The notes under the pieces: generated by a model
What the model saw: only the letters and a program-made list of their open reading frames with translations
Databases searched by the model: none
Told to the model about the DNA's origin: nothing
Assembly (NCBI GenBank): GCA_905372035.1
Contig: CAJPNN010000031.1
Span: 1 to 18,699, forward strand
Direction: 5' to 3'
From: Bacillota bacterium
GTDB lineage: Bacteria > Bacillota > Clostridia > Peptostreptococcales > Anaerovoracaceae
Length of the DNA: 18,699 bases
Shown here: in pieces, positions 7,866 through 14,228 of the stretch
Numbering within the stretch: position 1 is the stretch's first letter
How the letters are laid out: every line of letters starts with the position of its first letter
Program-made: the position numbers and the translations under genes

Positions 7866-9287
7866 TTATACAGGATAAACCATATCTTCTTCATTTAAAA
7901 GGTTTGAATCAAGTCCGTACCTCTTTGCATTTCTCTCTCTGAAAAAGTCGATCGCCGGTTTAGGTAACAATGCTCCCGTCAAAACGTCTTCTTCAGTTTC
8001 TATATATTCTGCAAATTCTTTTTTTATTTTGTCAAGCTCAGGCTCTATGAGATCTGCCGGCCTGCAAGTTACACGTTCCTCATCACCTAATATCTTCTTG
8101 AAAATTTCATCTGAAATAGGCACCGCCGTCTTGCCGTACATTCCCTTCACAAGCTGCCTTGCTTCATTCGGAACCATCTTATATCTCTCTCCCATAACAG
8201 TATTCAAAACTGCCTGCGTTCCGACAATCTGGCTCGACGGTGTTACAAGCGGCGGATATCCGAAATCCTCACGAACTCTAGGTACCTCTTTAAGAACTTC
8301 TTCAAACTTATCCATAGCATTTGCCTGTTTAAGCTGTGATACCAGATTTGAAAGCATACCTCCCGGAACCTGATACATCAAAGTGTTTATATCCACACCC
8401 ATAAGTTTAGGATCAAGAAGCCCGCTCTTTATATATTTTTCTCTGATCGGTCTGAAATGCTCCGCAATCTTATTTAAAAGTTCCATATCAAGATCCGTAT
8501 CTCTTTCCGTACCTTTAAATGCCGCTACAAGCGGTTCTGTAGGAGGTTGGCTTGTTCCTTCGGCAAACGGTGATATTGCCGTATCGATGATATCGACACC
8601 TGCTTCCGCAGCCTTCATATAGGTTAAACTGCCCAATCCGCTCGTTGCATGCGTATGAAGCTCTATAGGGATTTTTATTTCCGCTTTCATCGCTCTTATC
8701 AGACTCTCCGCATTGTACGGATCCAAAAGCCCCGCCATATCTTTAATACATATGGAGTCCGCTCCCATCTGTTCGAGTTCTTTTCCAAGTTTCACAAACA
8801 TCTCATTGGTGTGAACCGGACTTATCGTATATGATATAGTTCCCTGTGCATGTCCGCCATATTTTTTACATGCCTTTATTGAAGCTTCCAAATTCCTCGT
8901 ATCGTTAAGTGCATCAAAAATACGTATATTATCTATACCGTTTGCAATCGCTCTATTTACGAACTCGTCTACCACATCATCGGCATAATGCCTATATCCC
9001 AAAAGATTCTGACCTCTCAAAAGCATTTGCAGCTTCGTGTTGGGCATTTTCTTTCTTATAATTCTCAATCTTTCCCACGGATCTTCATGCAAAAATCTAA
9101 GACAGGCATCATAAGTTGCTCCACCCCACATCTCAACAGCGTTATATCCTACCTGATCCATAGTTTCAAGGATAGGCAACATCTCTTCTGTCGTCATTCT
9201 GGTTGCGATTAACGACTGATGTCCATCTCTCAGAACAGTTTCCGTAATCTTTAGTTTCGGCATCTTCGCCTTGTCTTCCTTAGCCAT
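7866..9287 (-). CDS. Carboxyltransferase subunit: pyruvate carboxylase subunit B / oxaloacetate decarboxylase alpha type, no biotin domain
   Basis: Carboxyltransferase that moves CO2 between biotin and pyruvate/oxaloacetate. 473 aa. TIM-barrel with TETVLRDGHQS (metal ligand Asp21), Lys182 in CIKDMAG (the lysine carbamylated in homologues) and His211/His213 in HTHATSG as metal ligands, followed by the conserved C-terminal PYC/OADA region (VPGGMLSNL). It stops at YPV without the biotinyl domain or MKM biotin site of full-length OadA, so a separate biotin carrier is required. I chose the ATG at 9287 (MAKEDKAK) because GGGAGG stands five bases upstream; longer starts lie within the leader. Pyruvate carboxylase, oxaloacetate decarboxylase and transcarboxylase 5S cannot be separated from sequence alone. 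Confidence 0.9.
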   Translation of the reverse strand: MAKEDKAKMPKLKITETVLRDGHQSLIATRMTTEEMLPILETMDQVGYNAVEMWGGATYDACLRFLHEDPWERLRIIRKKMPNTKLQMLLRGQNLLGYRHYADDVVDEFVNRAIANGIDNIRIFDALNDTRNLEASIKACKKYGGHAQGTISYTISPVHTNEMFVKLGKELEQMGADSICIKDMAGLLDPYNAESLIRAMKAEIKIPIELHTHATSGLGSLTYMKAAEAGVDIIDTAISPFAEGTSQPPTEPLVAAFKGTERDTDLDMELLNKIAEHFRPIREKYIKSGLLDPKLMGVDINTLMYQVPGGMLSNLVSQLKQANAMDKFEEVLKEVPRVREDFGYPPLVTPSSQIVGTQAVLNTVMGERYKMVPNEARQLVKGMYGKTAVPISDEIFKKILGDEERVTCRPADLIEPELDKIKKEFAEYIETEEDVLTGALLPKPAIDFFRERNAKRYGLDSNLLNEEDMVYPV

Positions 9288-9337
9288 TTTTTCCTCCCTA
9301 TTCATATAAAAATAAGACATCAAATTATTGATATTTA

Positions 9338-9366
9338 ATTATATATATATTGGAAGAAAAAATCAA
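9338..9366 (-). promoter_or_regulatory. Near-consensus sigma-A promoter of the carboxyltransferase gene
   Basis: On the minus strand -35 TTGATT (9361-9366) and a perfect -10 TATAAT (9338-9343) are separated by exactly 17 bases. It lies 51 bases upstream of the chosen start codon, so the gene has its own strong promoter. Confidence 0.8.
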
Positions 9367-9370
9367 TACA

Positions 9371-9565
9371 TTAAAGAACGAGAAGCTCACGCTTGTCCGA
9401 CACACCTGCTCAGTTTAAAAAGGTACAAGACAAAAGTTTGCTCCCGGTATATACGTTAAGTCCGACAATATACAACCTGAAGGGATTTGTATTAAAACTG
9501 TAAATTAAGCTATAAAAAAGTTAAACTCATCTCCGGATAGTTAAACAATTAATTTATATTAAAAA
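9371..9565. other. Non-coding gap, possibly holding a decayed gene remnant
   Basis: No intact gene is visible. On the plus strand the segment 9419-9508 reads as a start-less peptide of about 29 residues (KGTRQKFAPGIYVKSDNIQP and onward to a stop). It has ordinary protein-like composition, and its neighbouring frame is open over part of the same DNA. This may be a remnant of a small gene or chance; I do not assign a family. Confidence 0.2.
9514..9542 (-). terminator. Weak candidate terminator of the HMA-domain gene
   Basis: On the minus strand AACT-ATC, loop CGGA, GAT-(G)-AGTT forms a 7-bp stem with one bulge, followed four bases later by six T. The stem is A+T rich and the spacing imperfect, so efficiency would be low. 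Confidence 0.35.
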
Positions 9566-9811
9566 TCACATTTCCATAGAATCGATGTCAAGCACATCAT
9601 ATCCTATTCCTGTTACAGCTTTCTCAAGAGCTTCCCTGCTTAGAGGCTCATCGGATTTTACTATAGCCGTTCCCTTGGACTTGGATGCCTTTGCGGATTT
9701 CACACCCTCCACTTTTCTCAAATTTTCTTGGACATGCACCTCGCATTGTCCGCACATCATTCCGTCAATTCTCATAGTTGTTACATACTTATAATTCTTT
9801 TTGCCGAACAT
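9566..9811 (-). CDS. Heavy-metal-associated (HMA) domain protein, CopZ-like metallochaperone
   Basis: Small cytosolic metal-binding protein, 81 aa, a single ferredoxin-like HMA domain. The metal site is G17-M-M-C20-G-Q-C23, the GMxCxxC loop that typically binds Cu(I). The rest of the fold is present: CEVHVQENLRKVEGVKSAKASKSKGTAIV, then LEKAVTGIGYDVLDI. AGGAGG precedes the ATG. An extension of about ten lysine- and tyrosine-rich residues precedes the domain (MFGKKNYKYV). No copper ATPase or CsoR/CopY-type regulator is adjacent, so a copper role rests on the motif alone. Confidence 0.88.
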   Translation of the reverse strand: MFGKKNYKYVTTMRIDGMMCGQCEVHVQENLRKVEGVKSAKASKSKGTAIVKSDEPLSREALEKAVTGIGYDVLDIDSMEM

Positions 9812-9847
9812 AATACAATACCTCCTGTTCTTTATTCTTCATACTCT

Positions 9848-9877
9848 ATTTTATAAACACAATATATTTGTTTGTAA
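9848..9877 (-). promoter_or_regulatory. Candidate promoter of the HMA-domain gene
   Basis: On the minus strand TTACAA (9872-9877) and TAAAAT (9848-9853) with an 18-base spacer, about 37 bases upstream of the start codon. The match is fair, and A+T-rich surroundings make chance boxes common. Confidence 0.4.
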
Positions 9878-9924
9878 TTCAGGATCTATCTGTTCTCCAC
9901 GAAATTGTTTATTTATTATTATCC

Positions 9925-9940
9925 ATATCATCCATGATAT
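9925..9940. repeat. Short dyad ATATCAT-CC-ATGATAT
   Basis: Perfect 7-bp arms around two bases, between the permease stop and the HMA promoter. The loop is too short for a good RNA hairpin, so if functional it would be a DNA-binding site. No known operator matches. Confidence 0.3.
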
Positions 9941-9948
9941 TCTAATTC

Positions 9949-12231
9949 TTATTCACGATTTTTAAGAGCTTCACTAAAGCTCATCCTCGATATTCTCTTC
10001 ATTTGTATTATGCTTACGACCGCATATATCAAAATAGCTAATCCTATAGTCATAATAACAGCTTTCGCAGGAATTTCAAGTTCAAAATATCCCGAGAATT
10101 TCATAAATGCCAAATACCCTAAGATTTTAAGCATTTTAATCTGCAAAGGAATACTTATCAGCAAAGTCAAAATTAAAGTCATAGTCGTAGACCTCAAATA
10201 TATTCTGTTTATTTCTCTGTTGCTGTAACCGAATACTTTTAAATATGCAATTGAAAGGCTGTTTTTGTCCATAAGAATCTTCGTCAGAATAAACATAACG
10301 ATAAAGAAAAACAACATAGCTACAAACATGATTATATTGATCATTTCCTCTACCATGTCCTTAACCTGTTTCCCTATGCTTGCAACCATCTTTTCGTCAA
10401 TCACGGTAGCAATAAAATTTTCATCTATATTAAGTTTTTTATTGCTGAAATACCCGTTATAATAGTCTGCAGGACGATTTAAAGTTTTGTTTAAATTACT
10501 CCTGCTCATAAACACCGACAGTGTAGTCGGATAATCATAAGTACCGACTATTTTATACGTTTTAGTTTTGTCTTCAAGCTTATCCGTTATTTTTAACTTG
10601 TCACCTACATCAATTCGCAATTTTTTCCCCAAATTTTCACTTATAACAATTTCATCACTCTTCTTGGGCAAAGAAAGTTTCTTGAAATATTTTGAATTCT
10701 TATCTATTCCATAAATATTTATATCTTCTTCAGCTTTCTTTATTTTTATATATACACTGCCCATACTTGCGCTATACTTTTCAGCGGAATTCGAATCTCC
10801 TACCACAGCAACAGGGGCTTTAAGTATATATTGATACTTAGACGGTATTCCTCTTGATGTCTCTTTTTCATATTTATTAAAAGTAGGCTCTATTATAAAA
10901 CCATACATCATAAGCAGTGTCGTAATCAGTATACCTATTACCATTACCGTATAGTCCCCTTTATTTCTCAGAAAAACTCTTTTCCTGAATCTGCTTTCAA
11001 AAGATTTGCTCTTCAACATCTTTACTTTGCTTATCTTTCTGTTGTATGTTTCACCTCTGATAAAGGCAAGCGGTGTGAATTTGAGCTTTCTCTCCAGATT
11101 TATAAAATTGATTATAAGCATTATGACAAAAGGCAGTATGGTGCTTATAAAAAAAGCCCGCGCATTAAAGACCGCCTCAAAGTTCGGTAATTCAAAACTC
11201 TTATAATACATGTCCGCAAAAGGCCTTATATATACGGTATATCCCAGAACATTTCCCACGACAGCCGCAACAAGAGTTATTATAATCGGCGTGGATATGT
11301 AAAACTTTATAAGTTCACGTTTTCTATATCCGTTAGCCATAAGCGTCCCGATATTTTCGGATTCTTCACGAATTAAACCGGACGCCATCACCGCAAATAT
11401 GAATGCAATCAATGTAATCATTATACCCATAAAAATCGTCATCATCGGCCTGTCACCGCCCATATCGTTCATCATGAACATAATGGCGTTGTTTATTTTC
11501 TTAGGCATAAAACCGATGACAGTCTTATCTTTGTTCGCTGTTTTAAAAATTTCGGTATTCAAACGCTCCGTCTGTTTCTCGCTCAGATTTCTGTCATTAA
11601 ACCTGTAAGAAGTCTGATAATGTACTTCGGATGCTATAAATTTGCTGAAAAACTTTTCTGAAACCAAGGCTTCTCCAAAATTCACGCCATCATACATCAA
11701 ATCCGAATTTTTTGCAAAGCTTGAATTGAAGTCCGGCAATGCAAAAATACCTGTAACTTTCATTTTATGGGCTTTTCCGTCTTTAAAATACTTTCCGCTT
11801 ATAGATATTTTATCTCCGATTTTAATTTTATTGTTTTCGGCATAAATCCTGTTTAAAGCTATTTCATTTCTTTTGTTTGCAAGCTTTCCTTTATTTAGAA
11901 CGGGTTTGTTTATCTTTTCTCTGTTCGCAAAAACTCTTAAGGTCTTTTTCTTTTTTATATCTATATTCACATAATACATATTTTCGATTTCTACATTCTT
12001 ATCTTTTATCTTATCTATTATGCTCCCTGAAAGAGGAAACGACGTCGTAACCTGACCGTCCTCGACTCTTCCCTTGCTCATAAGCTCCTGATTCTTAAAT
12101 TTTGTGCTGTCTGAAACTACATAAAATCCGGATGTTGCCGATATCATAAGAACCATGAGTAAAAAAAGAGCTATATATCTTCCCATGTGAGCTTTTATGC
12201 CTCTCCATATTCTCTTTCTGAAAACTTTCAT
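9949..12231 (-). CDS. ABC transporter permease with two FtsX domains
   Basis: Membrane component of an ABC exporter. 760 aa from the ATG at 12231, which lies two bases after the ATPase stop. An in-frame GTG at 12240 is possible, but GGAG eight bases before the ATG favours the shorter form. Predicted segments: TM1 18-38, a large outside domain of about 225 residues, TM2-4 (264-284, 309-333, 358-378) as the first FtsX core, TM5 428-447, a second outside domain (448-630), and TM6-8 (632-652, 683-705, 723-744) as the second core. Cytoplasmic coupling segments ESENIGTLMANGYRKRELI and SIAYLKVFGYSNREINRIY are the equivalent positions in the two halves. The eight-TM twin-FtsX layout is common in Firmicutes; cargo is unknown, and no sensor kinase or regulator is adjacent. 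Confidence 0.9.
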   Translation of the reverse strand: MKVFRKRIWRGIKAHMGRYIALFLLMVLMISATSGFYVVSDSTKFKNQELMSKGRVEDGQVTTSFPLSGSIIDKIKDKNVEIENMYYVNIDIKKKKTLRVFANREKINKPVLNKGKLANKRNEIALNRIYAENNKIKIGDKISISGKYFKDGKAHKMKVTGIFALPDFNSSFAKNSDLMYDGVNFGEALVSEKFFSKFIASEVHYQTSYRFNDRNLSEKQTERLNTEIFKTANKDKTVIGFMPKKINNAIMFMMNDMGGDRPMMTIFMGIMITLIAFIFAVMASGLIREESENIGTLMANGYRKRELIKFYISTPIIITLVAAVVGNVLGYTVYIRPFADMYYKSFELPNFEAVFNARAFFISTILPFVIMLIINFINLERKLKFTPLAFIRGETYNRKISKVKMLKSKSFESRFRKRVFLRNKGDYTVMVIGILITTLLMMYGFIIEPTFNKYEKETSRGIPSKYQYILKAPVAVVGDSNSAEKYSASMGSVYIKIKKAEEDINIYGIDKNSKYFKKLSLPKKSDEIVISENLGKKLRIDVGDKLKITDKLEDKTKTYKIVGTYDYPTTLSVFMSRSNLNKTLNRPADYYNGYFSNKKLNIDENFIATVIDEKMVASIGKQVKDMVEEMINIIMFVAMLFFFIVMFILTKILMDKNSLSIAYLKVFGYSNREINRIYLRSTTMTLILTLLISIPLQIKMLKILGYLAFMKFSGYFELEIPAKAVIMTIGLAILIYAVVSIIQMKRISRMSFSEALKNRE

Positions 12232-12233
12232 AA

Positions 12234-12932
12234 CTACCACTCCAATTCTTCCGCACTTTTAATGTTTTCGTTTACAATATCCGCATTTATTTTACCGTCT
12301 TTAAGCCTTACAATCCTCTTCGCCATTCCCGTTATCTCTTCGTTATGGGTAGCTATGATTATCGTTGTGTTATATTCTTTATTTACACGTTCAATAAGTG
12401 CAAGTATTTCTTTTGATGTTTTATAATCCAGTGCTCCGGTAGGTTCATCACAAAGCAACACCGCCGGTTTTTTTACCAACGCTCTTCCTATAGCACATCT
12501 CTGCTGCTGTCCTCCTGACAACTGTTTGGGAAATTTGTCCTTATGCTCCCACAACCCCAAATCGTTCAGAAGCTCTTCTACATTTATCGGGTCCTTGCTT
12601 ATATTTGCACCCACTTCTATATTCTCTTTAACATTAAGATCGGGAATCAGGTTATAAAACTGGAAAACAAATCCTAACTTCTGTCTTCTGTATTCAGTTA
12701 ATGCCATATTTTTTAATTTTGCTATATCCGTCCCGTCTATTATTATTTCTCCTCTTTCAACTTTTTCAAGTCCGCCTATAGCATTCAGTAATGTAGATTT
12801 CCCCGACCCTGAAGGTCCGAGCAAAGTACAAAGCTCTCCTTTTTCCAACTGAAAACTTACATCGTTCAGCACCTTTATACTGTTTTCTCCCAGTTCATAA
12901 ATTTTATCCAAGTTTTTCACTTCTATAAACAT
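12234..12932 (-). CDS. ABC transporter ATP-binding protein (MacB/LolD type)
   Basis: ATPase partner of the FtsX permease. 232 aa: Walker A GPSGSGKST (39-47), Q-loop Gln91 in VFQFYNLIP, signature LSGGQQQR (138-145), Walker B VLLCDEPTGALD (158-169) and H-loop His196. The segment QFYNLIPDLNV and DEPTGALD are typical of the MacB/LolD group, which works with FtsX-domain permeases by mechanotransmission. The start ATG at 12932 has no clear ribosome binding site of its own. The nearest AAGGAG belongs to a 9-codon frame ending three bases upstream, which suggests translational re-initiation. Confidence 0.94.
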   Translation of the reverse strand: MFIEVKNLDKIYELGENSIKVLNDVSFQLEKGELCTLLGPSGSGKSTLLNAIGGLEKVERGEIIIDGTDIAKLKNMALTEYRRQKLGFVFQFYNLIPDLNVKENIEVGANISKDPINVEELLNDLGLWEHKDKFPKQLSGGQQQRCAIGRALVKKPAVLLCDEPTGALDYKTSKEILALIERVNKEYNTTIIIATHNEEITGMAKRIVRLKDGKINADIVNENIKSAEELEW

Positions 12933-12935
12933 ATC

Positions 12936-12965
12936 TTATCTGTATGATACCTGCGATCCGATCAT
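12936..12965 (-). CDS. Possible 9-residue leader peptide upstream of the ABC ATPase
   Basis: Reading frame MIGSQVSYR then TAA, preceded by AAGGAG three bases before its ATG, a tight spacing. It is in the same phase as the ATPase and ends three bases before the ATPase ATG, which has no good site of its own. It may serve for translational coupling or regulation, or be a chance frame; the short distance from AAGGAG to the ATG argues for caution. Confidence 0.35.
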   Translation of the reverse strand: MIGSQVSYR

Positions 12966-13054
12966 ACTCTCCTTCCTTTAATTTATTATATTCGTAAAAT
13001 CAAGAACAAAATATCATATATCCTTATTTATTCTTATGTTGCTTGATATTGCTT

Positions 13055-13076
13055 TGTTCCATCAAGTTAGCTTGAA
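13055..13076. promoter_or_regulatory. Imperfect dyad near the predicted transcript start of the ABC exporter operon
   Basis: On the minus strand GTTCAAG, CTAA, CTTGA-TGG-AAC: the right arm is the complement of the left apart from three inserted bases. It begins a few bases downstream of the -10 box, a typical repressor position. A further CTTGA copy lies just beyond, near 13042. No regulator gene is nearby to name the protein. Confidence 0.4.
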
Positions 13077-13079
13077 CTC

Positions 13080-13108
13080 ACTATATCACTTTTAATGCTT
13101 TTATTCAA
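13080..13108 (-). promoter_or_regulatory. Sigma-A-type promoter of the ABC exporter operon
   Basis: On the minus strand -35 TTGAAT (13103-13108) and -10 TATAGT (13080-13085) are separated by 17 bases. The transcript would have an untranslated leader of about 140 bases before the ATPase start at 12932, or about 108 before the short leader frame. Confidence 0.7.
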
Positions 13109-13218
13109 GGTATCAGGGGGTTTTTATTGAAATTGCAATAAACGTTATATTTAAGGCGAAAAATTTATATTATTAATTTGGGTTATTTGCATTTCAGTTA
13201 TTTGCAATAATATATAAA
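13109..13218. other. A+T-rich spacer with a 10-bp direct repeat, no gene
   Basis: Part of the roughly 320-base gene-free stretch between tRNA-Ser and the ABC ATPase. It contains GTTATTTGCA twice (13182-13191 and 13197-13206, 15-base period), and the related string TTGCAATA at 13133-13140 and 13202-13209. These lie upstream of the -35 box and could be activator sites. No coding frame is evident. Confidence 0.4.
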
Positions 13219-13259
13219 GCCATAAAAAAGCAGGCATTGAATGCCTGCTTTTTTATGGC
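13219..13259. terminator. 41-nt perfect palindrome: terminator of tRNA-Ser, probably bidirectional
   Basis: Twenty uninterrupted base pairs flank a single central base at 13239. A GC-rich core (AGCAGGCAT type) is bordered by runs of six A and six T on either side, so it forms an A-tract/hairpin/T-tract terminator in both directions. On the minus strand it starts at the discriminator base of tRNA-Ser, so the tRNA CCA lies inside the left arm. Confidence 0.92.
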
Positions 13260-13343
13260 GGAGAGCATGGGACTCGAACCCACGGGGCTGTTACACCTTA
13301 CTCGCTTTCCAGGCGAGCTCCTTAGCCGCTCGGTCAACTCTCC
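13256..13343 (-). tRNA. tRNA-Ser (anticodon GGA), CCA end encoded
   Basis: Reads UCC/UCU serine codons. Acceptor stem GGAGAGT paired with GCTCTCC (last pair T-G), then discriminator G and encoded CCA (13256-13258). D-arm from TGACCGAGCGGCTAAGGAG, anticodon stem CTCGC/GCGAG with loop CTGGAAA (anticodon bases at 13308-13310), a long class II variable region, and T-arm GTGGG-TTCGAGT-CCCAT. All expected parts are present. It is a single gene with its own promoter and terminator. Confidence 0.97.
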
Positions 13344-13358
13344 AAATGTCACTCAATA

Positions 13359-13387
13359 AGTGTACCAAATAATCTATAGTATTGCAA
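13359..13387 (-). promoter_or_regulatory. Promoter of tRNA-Ser
   Basis: On the minus strand -35 TTGCAA (13382-13387) and -10 TACACT (13359-13364), spacer 17, ending 15 bases before the mature tRNA 5' end. Confidence 0.65.
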
Positions 13388-13457
13388 GGAAAATCAAATC
13401 GGTTTTTCATTTAAATGCCTACATATAGCTTCTGCCTGACTCAAGCATATAGTCATG

Positions 13458-13574
13458 TTATCTCCCCGAAACCCCGTCGATATTTTTATCTACCGTAATG
13501 ACTTCATATTCTTTTTTTAACCTTGCAAAAAGCCGGAGACCGGTCACACCGGTCCCCAAAATAATAATTTTCAA
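13458..13574 (-). pseudogene. Truncated Rossmann-type (dinucleotide-binding) N-terminus, copy B
   Basis: From a TTG at 13574, with AGAGG upstream, the frame reads LKIIILGTGVTGLRLFARL and on through KKEYEVITVDKN to a stop after 38 codons. This is a complete first beta-alpha-beta unit: strand KIIILG, glycine loop GxGxxG (GTGVTG), helix, second strand ending in Asp. No enzyme has only this unit, so I call it the 5' remnant of an NAD- or FAD-dependent oxidoreductase whose remainder was lost. Which family is unclear. It lies 14 bases after the stop of the small Cys/His protein. A diverged second copy sits on the other side of that gene. Confidence 0.6.
13527..13557 (-). terminator. Intrinsic terminator of the small Cys/His protein gene
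   Basis: On the minus strand GGGGACCGGT, loop GTG, ACCGGTCTCC forms ten pairs (one G-U), followed by GGC and five T. It lies about 32 bases after the stop at 13589 and inside the glycine-loop codons of Rossmann remnant B. Confidence 0.75.
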
Positions 13575-13588
13575 TATATAAATACCTC

Positions 13589-14080
13589 TTAAGGACAACA
13601 TACGGAACAAGGAGTCAGTCCTCTTGCCCTTGCACTGTTAACATCAGATTTGATGCATGATTGTCTCAAATATTGACAGCCTGCTCTATGATATTTTGAA
13701 CCTGTTCTTGTAATATATACGGTATAAGAATTTTGTTGAGCTGCTTGAGGTGCAGATGCAGCTTTATAGGAATTTTGTCGATTCGCCCGGGGTGCAGCCG
13801 CAACTTTAGGGGCGGATTGAGGCTTTGAATTTACTTGAGTTCCTCTAGGTGTACTTTTGGAACCGGCTTGAAGCTTCAAGTTTTGTTGATATATATAATT
13901 ATCCTTTTCCTGTATCAAGTTTTGTGCTTCGGCCGACTTTTGTTGCAACTGTGACACTTCATGTTTAAGAGACTTGTTACTCTCTGTTAAACCGCCGACA
14001 TTGACAAAAAAGTAGCCGTTCAGTATAAGAGAACATACTAAAACAACTGAAAGTATCCGTGACTTATTTTTTTCATTCAT
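13589..14080 (-). CDS. Membrane-anchored coiled-coil protein with C-terminal Cys/His (likely zinc-binding) domain
   Basis: 163 aa, no firm family name. Layout: signal-anchor segment 9-30; coiled-coil-like, Gln/Glu-rich stretch 34-70; low-complexity linker 72-118 rich in Ala, Pro, Gln, Ser with the repeated tetrad QNSY (102-105, 116-119); compact C-terminal domain 119-163. The last domain reads YTVYITRTGSKYHRAGCQYL, then GLTPCSVCCP, giving H131, C135, C142, C158, C161 and C162. It resembles the small 'TxTGxKYHxxxCxxL ... TPCxxC' domain found at the end of some secreted nucleases and surface proteins. That resemblance is from memory and the domain's role is unknown. Strong GGGAGGG site before the ATG. 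It follows thrC, separated by Rossmann remnant A. Confidence 0.85.
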   Translation of the reverse strand: MNEKNKSRILSVVLVCSLILNGYFFVNVGGLTESNKSLKHEVSQLQQKSAEAQNLIQEKDNYIYQQNLKLQAGSKSTPRGTQVNSKPQSAPKVAAAPRANRQNSYKAASAPQAAQQNSYTVYITRTGSKYHRAGCQYLRQSCIKSDVNSARARGLTPCSVCCP

Positions 14081-14099
14081 TTTAAAACCCTCCCGTTTT

Positions 14100-14220
14100 T
14101 AATCAAATAGCAGATTTTATCTATTCCAAGAACCCCATGCCCCCTTTTTAATCTTACAGAAAACAAAAAATCGGACGGCAGTCACACCGGTATCTACAAT
14201 AATGATTCCCGGTATATAAA
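14100..14220 (-). pseudogene. Decayed Rossmann-type N-terminus, copy A (frameshifted)
   Basis: Just after the thrC stop, the minus strand reads GIIIVDTGVTAVRFFV in one frame, then in the next frame RLKRGHGVLGIDKI. Together they give the beta strand, a degraded glycine loop (GTGVTA), the helix, and the second strand ending in Asp. The two halves match copy B (GTGVTGLRLFA, RLKKEYEVITVDKN). At DNA level both copies share ATTTATATA, ACCGGTGTGAC and GATAAAA in the same order, and both begin just after a CTTAAG. No start codon and at least one frame change, so a pseudogene. A T-rich run (14165-14170) follows a poor hairpin in the same place as terminator B. Confidence 0.5.
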
Positions 14221-14228
14221 TGATTCAT

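Noticed and set aside
13454..13458. Short frame after Rossmann remnant B (MTICLSQAEAICRHLNEKPI on the minus strand, beginning near 13456) as a second small gene
   Set aside because: It has only about 20 codons and no proper ribosome binding site, and it runs toward the tRNA promoter. More likely chance or further decay of the remnant.
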